60,958 nt of DNA from an uncultured Bacteroidales bacterium (lineage in GTDB: Bacteria > Bacteroidota > Bacteroidia > Bacteroidales > Paludibacteraceae). Positions 1 through 4,825 of the stretch are shown here, in pieces (the first letter of the stretch is position 1; the number at the start of each line of letters is the position of its first letter). The DNA is taken from contig CADBYS010000016.1 in NCBI GenBank assembly GCA_902798965.1, positions 1 to 60,958 on the forward strand. The letters run 5' to 3'. The position numbers were made by a program, and so were the translations under genes. The notes beneath the pieces were generated by a model. The model was given only the letters and a program-made list of their open reading frames with translations. It made no database searches and was not told where the DNA came from.

Positions 1-7
1 GGGGTTT

Positions 8-23
8 AATATGTCAAAGAACG
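8..23 (-). promoter_or_regulatory. boxA-like antitermination motif, probable rRNA operon leader
   Basis: Read on the minus strand this is CGTTCTTTGACATATT, which resembles the boxA antitermination signal found in leaders just upstream of 16S rRNA genes. It lies about 85 nt downstream of a strong leftward promoter, and the only short frame between them (about 16 codons) ends in it. I infer that an rRNA operon begins just left of the window. The gene itself is not visible, so this rests on the motif and the promoter only. Confidence 0.4.
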
Positions 24-61
24 CTGCGTCTCGTTGTTCACGCTGTGAGATGCCATCAGCG

Positions 62-98
62 GCTTTTGACTTTCGACTTTTGACTTTCGACTCTCAAA
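62..98. repeat. Heptad repeat (CTTTTGA/CTTTCGA type)
   Basis: Five imperfect copies of a 7-bp unit alternate CTTTTGA and CTTTCGA. The repeat lies in the untranslated leader of the leftward transcript that starts near position 100. It belongs to the 7-bp-period repeat family found at more than twenty places in this window. Confidence 0.8.
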
Positions 99-106
99 AG
101 CGAATG

Positions 107-138
107 CAAAGGTACGAAAAAAAACGCACCTTTGCAAA
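107..138 (-). promoter_or_regulatory. Leftward Bacteroidota promoter
   Basis: On the minus strand a TTTG (-33-like, 135-138) is followed after 20 bp by TACCTTTG (-7, 107-114). This matches the consensus of the Bacteroidota primary sigma factor. An inverted repeat, GCAAAGGT at 106-113 and ACCTTTGC at 128-135, overlaps both elements. It should drive the transcript leaving the left edge of the window. Confidence 0.7.
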
Positions 139-168
139 TTTAAGTTCCATTTCGGGGAAAAGATGTTC

Positions 169-208
169 CCTTTTACTTTTCACCTTTCACTTTTCACTTC
201 TCCACTCC
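169..208. repeat. Heptad repeat (CTTTCAC type)
   Basis: Five 7-bp units of the pattern TTTTCAC or CTTTCAC lie between the leftward promoter and the hairpin near 250. No gene occupies 142-337; apart from this repeat and the hairpin I see nothing there. Confidence 0.75.
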
Positions 209-243
209 TTTTCGCTAACTTTAAGACTATTAAAGACAAAACA

Positions 244-269
244 AGCGGCTCACCGTGTAGTGAGCCGCC
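244..269. terminator. Hairpin, probable terminator of the DUF6169 module
   Basis: GCGGCTCAC and GTGAGCCGC form a 9-bp perfect stem around a 6-nt loop, about 70 bp beyond the stop of the leftward gene that ends at 338. The flanking T-runs are weak on both strands, so it may act as a processing or stability hairpin instead. Confidence 0.55.
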
Positions 270-337
270 TGCTTATTTAATAGTTTAACGATTGCTTAAC
301 GTATTACCATTGTGTGGTGAGGATGGTGAGCATGGGG

Positions 338-820
338 TTATGTGTCGGAGAGGAAGTCCAAGAAAATCTTTATCAGTTGGTCGTGAGCCGGATTGTCTTT
401 GCGAAGAATAACACCATAGTAATAATCCACTCCCTGATCACGATTTGAATAAACCGTCAAAGTGAAGTTTGCTGCTTGTTCTGTTTTATCAAACCACATC
501 TTGAATAGTCGGGCACGTGCAGCCTGCCTGTTGTCAGATGGAGAACAGATATATAACATGGCATCATTTGCAGAATGCGAAAAGAAATTGGCGATGATTG
601 CTACTACCGTCTCATAAACAAGCGGGTCTTCGCCTTTAACTTCGGTTTCATTTACTAAATACAAATAATACCCATTATCAGTCAGTATAAAAATATCCCT
701 CATGAATCCGACCATATAATGCACACCGTCCTGTGTGCAAAACCGGACGGACAACTCATCTACCTGAGTCACTGCGTAAGGCGATGAGAGATTGATTTCT
801 GCTGCGGATAGGAAATTCAC
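338..820 (-). CDS. DUF6169 family protein, toxin-antitoxin-like partner
   Basis: This 160-residue soluble protein has the layout of the Bacteroidota DUF6169 family: an N-terminal beta-rich part (residues about 10-60), a helix with ANFFSHSANDAMLYICSP (about 76-93), and a C-terminal DYYYGVILRKDNP segment. Its function is unknown. It starts with GTG one base after the stop of the 39-residue gene at 822-941, so the two are translated as a pair, as is usual for toxin-antitoxin-like modules. The pairing is seen; the toxin-antitoxin role is inferred only from gene sizes, coupling and the operator-like repeat in the promoter. Confidence 0.65.
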   Translation of the reverse strand: MNFLSAAEINLSSPYAVTQVDELSVRFCTQDGVHYMVGFMRDIFILTDNGYYLYLVNETEVKGEDPLVYETVVAIIANFFSHSANDAMLYICSPSDNRQAARARLFKMWFDKTEQAANFTLTVYSNRDQGVDYYYGVILRKDNPAHDQLIKIFLDFLSDT

Positions 821-821
821 G

Positions 822-941
822 TTACCACTCCATTTTGGTCATTCGCTGGCGCATCTGCTGCTCAACGGCCTCTTTTATGGCAATTAACCGCGTGCGAGCA
901 GAACGTTTTTCCTCCACAGTGTTATATACAACAGCATTCAT
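822..941 (-). CDS. 39-residue charged protein, first gene of the DUF6169 pair
   Basis: A very short frame begins with MNAVVYNTVEEKRSARTR and runs as one charged amphipathic helix rich in E, R and K to the stop one base before the DUF6169 gene. The start at 941 was chosen because the promoter -7 element lies at 968-975, which makes upstream starts impossible. Small helical first genes of this kind are typical antitoxins or chaperone-like partners. No homologous family is recognised with certainty. Confidence 0.6.
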   Translation of the reverse strand: MNAVVYNTVEEKRSARTRLIAIKEAVEQQMRQRMTKMEW

Positions 942-967
942 AATAACACTATTTTTGATTTTCGCCG

Positions 968-1010
968 CAAAGATACAAAAAAAATCCCACATTTGCAAAT
1001 ATTGTGGGAC
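968..1010 (-). promoter_or_regulatory. Promoter with overlapping inverted repeat (operator candidate)
   Basis: On the minus strand TTTG (996-999) and TATCTTTG (968-975) are separated by 20 bp. A perfect 7-bp inverted repeat, TCCCACA at 985-991 and TGTGGGA at 1003-1009, flanks the -33 element. That is where a self-repressing antitoxin would bind. The same hairpin is followed by a T-run on the plus strand and could instead be a terminator for that strand, though no plus-strand gene precedes it. Confidence 0.6.
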
Positions 1011-1061
1011 TTTTTTTTCAAAAAAATGCATTTTTGCATCTAAAGACGCTTGCCAATATTG

Positions 1062-1103
1062 GCTTTTCACTTTTCACCTTTCACCTTTCACTTTTCACTT
1101 CCT
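1062..1103. repeat. Heptad repeat (CTTTTCAC/CTTTCAC type) at a gene end
   Basis: About five 7-bp units of TTTTCAC and CTTTCAC cover the gap and the stop region of the leftward gene that ends at 1095. Confidence 0.75.
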
Positions 1104-1400
1104 CCACCGGTTGCCGAAGCAGTAGGTCATGAAGTCATTGCGCATGTCCTCGTCGATCCATCCGCGTCGTTTCCAGCGCGCGAAGGTTTGGCGGGTGATC
1201 GTACCTTCGCGAATCAGGTACCGTCCCCAGCAGTCACGGTAGGTCTCGAACGCCTCTTCGGCGGTGTAGCCGAATGCCGGACTGTGAATGAACAGCCCTA
1301 TTTTCTCGCAGTGCGTGATGAACAGTTGCTGCAACTCACCGAAGGTAAATTTTCTGATTTTGTACGCTACTTTTGCCATTTCTTTTGTCTTTTGTCTCAT
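1095..1400 (-). CDS. Small basic protein, unknown, accessory cluster
   Basis: This 101-residue basic protein has an aromatic, helix-rich sequence with TFARWKRRGWID (about residues 75-86), reminiscent of a small DNA-binding or phage-type protein. I do not recognise a family. The ATG at 1400 overlaps the upstream stop as ATGA, which favours coupling. The first seven residues (MRQKTKE) are however encoded by a heptad repeat, and the ATG at 1379 (MAKVAYKI) looks like the ancestral start. It is the last gene of a leftward run. Confidence 0.55.
   Translation of the reverse strand: MRQKTKEMAKVAYKIRKFTFGELQQLFITHCEKIGLFIHSPAFGYTAEEAFETYRDCWGRYLIREGTITRQTFARWKRRGWIDEDMRNDFMTYCFGNRWRK
1379..1400. repeat. 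Heptad repeat (CTTTTGT) at the start of a gene
   Basis: Two to three units of CTTTTGT overlap the 5' end of the leftward gene. They encode QKTK and thereby extend its N-terminus. Confidence 0.65.
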
Positions 1401-1702
1401 TCTTCTTTTTGCGCAAACTCCCTCTTCACGTCAGCCCAAATCAGCTCACGCAGTCGGCAGTCACCGGCTTTCACGCGTCGGCTTACCTCGCGCGACATCT
1501 CGGCAAATCGCCGCTGAGCCTTCCGCTCATTATCGCTATAAGCTATCCGACGTTGGTACTTCTCGCCTCGCGGACGGTAATACGGATTCGAATACACCCG
1601 CGTCTCGGTACTGCCGTCGGCTTTCGTGTAGGTCTTGTAGAGCATTTTGCCCATTGCTCCGGAGATACTTTTTATCTCCGCCGGTAAAACTAATTTTGAC
1701 AT
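1397..1702 (-). CDS. Small phage/ICE-like protein
   Basis: The 101-residue product has an N-terminal beta-rich part (GKMLYKTYTKADGSTETR, about residues 18-35) followed by a basic helix with RKAQRRFAEMSREVSRR (about 62-78). Similar short proteins with a K-Y-T-R strand followed by an R-rich helix occur in Bacteroidales prophage-like and conjugative clusters, but the role is unknown. It overlaps the next gene by 4 nt. The gene at the far right (60520-60867) shares the same general layout. Confidence 0.55.
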   Translation of the reverse strand: MSKLVLPAEIKSISGAMGKMLYKTYTKADGSTETRVYSNPYYRPRGEKYQRRIAYSDNERKAQRRFAEMSREVSRRVKAGDCRLRELIWADVKREFAQKEE

Positions 1703-1706
1703 AATC

Positions 1707-1901
1707 TTAAAATTTTTGGTTAATACTATTGTTCTTTTTTGCCGCCATAATGCATGGATAATGCATGGTAAATGCAGGGTTAAACCTTATTGTTTTGCTC
1801 CGGGCGGCTTTTTGCACCCGTTTGGTGGTGCCCGTTCTTTTTGCTCCATTGTATTGTTGTTCGATGATAGTTGTTGGCAGTTTTTGACTTACCAAGTCCA
1901 T
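1707..1901 (-). CDS. 64-residue protein with shared MDLVSQKLP start
   Basis: The frame opens with MDLVSQKLPTTIIEQQ, and the same nine residues and surrounding nucleotides begin the 28-residue frame at 2566-2652. The rest is basic and low in predicted structure. It is 4 bp upstream of the next gene. No family is recognised; the coding status rests on the repeated start and the tight packing. Confidence 0.45.
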   Translation of the reverse strand: MDLVSQKLPTTIIEQQYNGAKRTGTTKRVQKAARSKTIRFNPAFTMHYPCIMAAKKNNSINQKF

Positions 1902-1993
1902 TGTAATCTCCGTCCATTCCGGTCGGATTCTATCCGACCCTTCGGAATACGTCCCTGACTGCGAGCGTCAGCTCGCAAATAAGGCTTCGTCCA
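1902..1993. other. Gap with inverted repeats
   Basis: Several short inverted repeats are visible here, including GGTCGGATT/ATCCGACC (about 1921-1940) and TGCGAGCG/CGCTCGCA nearby (about 1957-1976). They could fold as hairpins between the 59-residue gene and the next. No gene is seen. Confidence 0.4.
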
Positions 1994-2173
1994 TTAGCCC
2001 GAAATCGCATTTCGGTCATTGGGATAATACTCCTCGTCGTGTTCATGCAGGCGGTGGTACGCCTCATCAATGTGACCTTGGTCGGCGTGATTGATGATCA
2101 TGTTGGCGGCAGCGGTCAGTTCCTCGCTGCTCAGAATCTCGAAAACCTCTTCGAGTAATTGGATGGCTGTCAT
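1994..2173 (-). CDS. 59-residue acidic helical protein
   Basis: The frame begins MTAIQLLEEVFEILSSEE and is rich in E, H and A, with a C-terminal HEHDEEYYPNDRN. Its ATG overlaps the stop of the preceding gene as ATGA, which shows translational coupling. It is too short to be found by most gene callers. The acidic helical character would suit a phage-type inhibitor or an antitoxin, but this is inference; no family is recognised. Confidence 0.55.
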   Translation of the reverse strand: MTAIQLLEEVFEILSSEELTAAANMIINHADQGHIDEAYHRLHEHDEEYYPNDRNAISG

Positions 2174-2520
2174 AATGTGAATCTTTTTTTAATGGTCATT
2201 TCAAAGTCCTCAACATCCTGGCGGGAGTAGATGCCCGCTTGCCCGTTGTAGATGGCGATGTACAATTCTTTGTCGGTAGGTATATTCTTGCCGTTGTAGT
2301 CCGTTGGCACGGGTTCGGGGAAGTCCTGCACCCAATAATAGGGGTTTAATTTTGGCGCGCCGTGCTCGCTCAGCCAAGCCGCCATTGCTTTCCGCGCAAC
2401 TTTCGTGCGGGCAACCCATTTCCAGAATGTTACGCTCTTGCGCTCTTGTGCTGTTTCTGTGTTTAGGAAATGCTTCCAAAACTCCTCACAATACTGTTGG
2501 TATAATTCTCTTTTTTCCAT
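2170..2520 (-). CDS. 116-residue protein of unknown function
   Basis: The product starts MEKRELYQQYCEEFWKHF and has an N-terminal helical half with SVTFWKWVARTKVARKAM (about residues 29-46) and a C-terminal half with NPYYWVQDFPEPVPTDYNGK. The motifs WKHFL and WVARTK recall small phage proteins. It is coupled to the 59-residue gene by a 4-nt overlap. Start at 2520 is the first ATG and follows a short AT-rich spacer. Confidence 0.55.
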   Translation of the reverse strand: MEKRELYQQYCEEFWKHFLNTETAQERKSVTFWKWVARTKVARKAMAAWLSEHGAPKLNPYYWVQDFPEPVPTDYNGKNIPTDKELYIAIYNGQAGIYSRQDVEDFEMTIKKRFTL

Positions 2521-2534
2521 AATTAAATTTTTAA

Positions 2535-2561
2535 ATTGCTAATGCCTGATGCCTAATCGCC
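2535..2561. repeat. Heptad repeat (CTAATGC/CTGATGC type)
   Basis: About three units (GCTAATG, CCTGATG, CCTAATC) lie in the gap between two leftward genes, just upstream of the start at 2520. Confidence 0.55.
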
Positions 2562-2565
2562 ATTA

Positions 2566-2652
2566 CTACTCTAATGGTTCTTTTTTTCTTTTACAAAATT
2601 GCCCATTTGATTTTGGGATAATTTTTGGCAATTTTTGACTTACCAAGTCCAT
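2566..2652 (-). CDS. 28-residue basic peptide with MDLVSQKLP start
   Basis: The short frame opens with MDLVSQKLPKIIPKSNGQF and ends in a basic stretch, CKRKKEP. Its first 27 nt and the sequence just upstream repeat those of the gene at 1707-1901. Shared start modules suggest recombination between small genes of this cluster. Whether the peptide is made is not certain. Confidence 0.4.
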   Translation of the reverse strand: MDLVSQKLPKIIPKSNGQFCKRKKEPLE

Positions 2653-2656
2653 TGTA

Positions 2657-2692
2657 ATCTTTTTTCTTTTGTCTTTCGTCTTTTGTCTATTT
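2657..2692. repeat. Heptad repeat (CTTTTGT/CTTTCGT type)
   Basis: Four units (CTTTTGT, CTTTCGT, CTTTTGT, CTATTTT) lie between the stop of the gene at 2687-3067 and the start at 2652. Confidence 0.7.
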
Positions 2693-3067
2693 TGGAATAA
2701 ATCGCTCGATAATTTGAAAGCGTGTGACGTCGAACGAGCGCCAATCATCCTTGTCAAGGTCATAGTACGACATGTTCTTGAAATTAGGATAGCGGTAAGG
2801 TCCACCCTTCGGGCGCTTAGCCTCGGGGATAACATCCATCAGCAGCGTGCCGCGGGCTTTGCGAAGAACATAGCGAATGTTCTTTTGAGCAGGATCATCG
2901 TTTTCTTTATAATAGCGGAAGTGCGCAATGCCATTAAGGAGCATCTGCCTGAACCAATGTAAGTCCCATGCACGTTTCCAACACTCGCTCCATGGGAGCG
3001 TGGGGTGGGCTTCATTAATGCGGTGTGCCATGGTGGCAATGCGTTTCAAATCAATTTTTGTTGTCAT
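2687..3067 (-). CDS. WYL_2/SH3-like (DUF2693-type) phage-like protein
   Basis: The 126-residue product has an N-terminal helical part with a W-rich ECWKRAWDLHWFR (about residues 28-40), then GTLLMDVIPEAKRPKG (about 73-88) and YYDLDKDDWRSFDV (about 101-114). The GTL-x-D-LIPE-x-x-P and YYDLDKxxWRSF motifs are those of a small Sm/SH3-like beta-barrel family common in Bacteroidales prophages and conjugative elements. Its job there is unknown. The start overlaps the upstream stop by 4 nt. Confidence 0.6.
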   Translation of the reverse strand: MTTKIDLKRIATMAHRINEAHPTLPWSECWKRAWDLHWFRQMLLNGIAHFRYYKENDDPAQKNIRYVLRKARGTLLMDVIPEAKRPKGGPYRYPNFKNMSYYDLDKDDWRSFDVTRFQIIERFIPK

Positions 3068-3333
3068 AATTGCTTGTCGGTTTTAATGTTCAACTTTTCC
3101 ATTCGCTTTTTGTATTCTTCAACCTCCTTCATATGCTCACTGAGCGTGGGGCTGGTTTTTAACAGAAGTTCAATATATTCCATAACGAACCATTTGAACG
3201 AGAAGAGTAATTGAACTTCCTCCTCTTCTCCATGTCCGGGAGCATAGCCCAAGAACACATTTTCTGCCAAATCATGAATGGCTTGAAGTGCATTTTGCTG
3301 GTTATCATCCAGCACGATTAAATCTTTTTCCAT
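3064..3333 (-). CDS. 89-residue acidic protein, unknown
   Basis: The sequence starts MEKDLIVLDDNQQNALQ and is mostly helical and acidic, with a central GHGEEEEVQ and a C-terminal coiled-coil-like EHMKEVEEYKKRMEKL. It is coupled to the following gene by a 4-nt overlap. The MEKD start and the nucleotides around it are repeated at the gene ending at 3611. No family is recognised. Confidence 0.5.
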   Translation of the reverse strand: MEKDLIVLDDNQQNALQAIHDLAENVFLGYAPGHGEEEEVQLLFSFKWFVMEYIELLLKTSPTLSEHMKEVEEYKKRMEKLNIKTDKQL

Positions 3334-3344
3334 TGCGGTAGTAA

Positions 3345-3611
3345 TTAAATGATTTTTGACAGTTTTTTAGTGTGAACTAGCGCTACTAAGAGGCAGCAGT
3401 TGAGCTGTCCCTTATCCAATGGTTGAACGCCGAACTCAACATGCCTGAGCCAAAGGAACGTGCCGATGAGTGTGCCGATATGGCAGTCAGGAAGCTTGTA
3501 GATATCATCAAGGAGTTTCGTGGAGATCAAATCAGGGTCAATGCCAACCTTGCGAAGCTTACAGGCTATATCCGCACGGCGGTCGTTCTCGGTCGGGAAA
3601 TCTTTTTCCAT
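3345..3611 (-). CDS. Stand-alone copy of the C-terminal part of the adjacent HNH endonuclease
   Basis: Residues about 8-62 match the C-terminal region of the HNH protein next to it: NDRRADIACKLRKVGIDP here against NNRRAGIARKLRAIGIDP there, and IGTLIGTFLWL against IGTLTGTFLFL. The nuclease core is missing, so it cannot cut DNA by itself. The frame has acquired an MEKD start like the gene at 3064-3333. It may be a decayed duplicate or a DNA-recognition domain used separately. Confidence 0.6.
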   Translation of the reverse strand: MEKDFPTENDRRADIACKLRKVGIDPDLISTKLLDDIYKLPDCHIGTLIGTFLWLRHVEFGVQPLDKGQLNCCLLVALVHTKKLSKII

Positions 3612-3638
3612 TGTCTTAAAATTATTAGATTAAACATA

Positions 3639-4340
3639 TTAACGTACATGTGCTCGATCGTAGCAGTTGTTGAGTGCTTCCGCGAGGCAGGCGTTGATGT
3701 TTGTAATGTTCAACTCTTTATTTCCGAAATCGGTTTGGCTGAGGAAGAGGAACGTGCCGGTGAGCGTGCCGATAAGTTCGTCGGGGAGCTTGAAGATGCT
3801 ATCAAGGATATTGAGGTAAATCAGTGTGGGGTCGATACCAATAGCACGCAGTTTTCGGGCAATACCAGCGCGGCGGTTATTCTCTGCTGGCCAGACCCAC
3901 TCAAGGTTGTTAGCACGCCAGTTCATCAGGTTCGTGTCCTTATGATCACAAACCTTACCTTGCGGGCGAGCACCATGCCAAGCGTGAGCAACCAGCAGGT
4001 GGCAGAGTAAGTTGCCAAAATTAGCCATATTTGGTTGTTTGCTACCTTTTTTGTAATTTCGCATAGCTGGCGGGTAATGATGCTTGTGTTCACACCATCC
4101 ATCTTTGCTGTGATCGAAGAATCTGCCGCTAAACGTGCAGTAAAGAAAGGCGGCTTCATTGCCAAGTTTATCCAGCCCTACAGCACAAGGGCGCAGATGC
4201 AGGCATCGGCATTGCATGGAGGTTACGTACTCCAGATCGGGCTCAAGCGGCGCGTGCAGGCGCTTGATGAGGTTGGGGGTGACGTACACGTCGAACATCT
4301 CGCCCGTGTAGAGCACCCATTTAAGTTTTGATTTGTCCAT
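3639..4340 (-). CDS. HNH endonuclease (phage/homing type)
   Basis: The 233-residue product carries an HNH core, with CHLLVAHAWHG, then VCDHKDTNLMNWRANNLEWV, near the middle of the protein, in the arrangement of HNH homing endonucleases. The N-terminal part has several Cys and His that may bind zinc. The C-terminal region (NNRRAGIARKL onward) is a helical DNA-recognition candidate that is duplicated in the downstream frame at 3345-3611. Start at 4340 (MDKSKLKW) was chosen because the -7 element is at 4395-4402, which makes the longer frame from 4397 unlikely. Such genes are selfish or phage-linked. Confidence 0.75.
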   Translation of the reverse strand: MDKSKLKWVLYTGEMFDVYVTPNLIKRLHAPLEPDLEYVTSMQCRCLHLRPCAVGLDKLGNEAAFLYCTFSGRFFDHSKDGWCEHKHHYPPAMRNYKKGSKQPNMANFGNLLCHLLVAHAWHGARPQGKVCDHKDTNLMNWRANNLEWVWPAENNRRAGIARKLRAIGIDPTLIYLNILDSIFKLPDELIGTLTGTFLFLSQTDFGNKELNITNINACLAEALNNCYDRAHVR

Positions 4341-4394
4341 TGTTGCATTGCTTTCGGGGTTGAGGAGGGCGCCTTCTCCTGCCGAAAAACGATG

Positions 4395-4402
4395 CAAAGG
4401 TA
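4395..4402 (-). promoter_or_regulatory. Promoter -7 element for the HNH gene run
   Basis: The minus strand reads TACCTTTG followed by C, the Bacteroidota -7 element. A clear -33 TTTG at the expected distance was not found. It probably drives the leftward genes from the HNH endonuclease onward. Confidence 0.6.
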
Positions 4403-4474
4403 CAACAAATTTGCGAAATATTCGTGGTCATTTTGACCTTTTTTTCCAACAATCTTCATTTTTTCCCCTTTTCC

Positions 4475-4747
4475 TCATTTTTTGTTGGAGATGATTCTCC
4501 GAATACTCTTTTCTTCATTGTATCCGAGACTATCAGCAGTTAGCCGCGAAATGTTTTTCTGCTCTTGCTGTCGCAGACGATAGTAAACGTAATGTATTAC
4601 TTGTCGCAAGAATGTTTTAGTATTAAACCGAAAGACTTTAGCCTTTTGCGGACATATACCCACAATAAGTTCGAAACATACGATAAACAAGGTAAATACT
4701 AATGCCGTAATGTCAATGTCTTCTTTTTCGTTTTTCATATTTTTCAT
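4475..4747 (-). CDS. Small protein with one membrane segment, unknown
   Basis: This 90-residue frame has an acidic N-terminus (MKNMKNEKEDID), one hydrophobic segment (ITALVFTLFIVCFELIVGIC, about residues 13-32) and a basic C-terminal tail. It would be a single-pass membrane protein. No family is recognised, and no promoter is obvious; coding status is uncertain. Confidence 0.35.
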   Translation of the reverse strand: MKNMKNEKEDIDITALVFTLFIVCFELIVGICPQKAKVFRFNTKTFLRQVIHYVYYRLRQQEQKNISRLTADSLGYNEEKSIRRIISNKK

Positions 4748-4775
4748 TTTGGGTTAGATTGGCGGTTTCGGGCAC

Positions 4776-4805
4776 AAAAAAATCCGCCTCCTTTCGGAAG
4801 CGGAT
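4776..4805 (-). terminator. Intrinsic terminator of the transposase gene
   Basis: On the minus strand ATCCGC and GCGGAT pair, with an inner TCC/GGA extension around a TTTC loop region, and a run of seven T follows. It lies 20 bp beyond the stop of the leftward transposase. Confidence 0.8.
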
Positions 4806-4825
4806 CAAGTGTTATTTAGGTTGGA

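Noticed and set aside
11-280. 89-residue frame on the plus strand
   Set aside because: It runs across the leftward promoter, heptad repeats and the hairpin and has the composition of translated repeats.
985-1018. Inverted repeat considered as a plus-strand terminator
   Set aside because: It has a T-run on that strand but no plus-strand gene precedes it; its overlap with the -33 element favours an operator.
1022-1040. ATGCATTTTTGCAT palindrome considered as another REP-like hairpin
   Set aside because: It lacks the ATTTTGCATTT guide next to a 7-bp stem and the ATTTTT loop arrangement of the four true copies.
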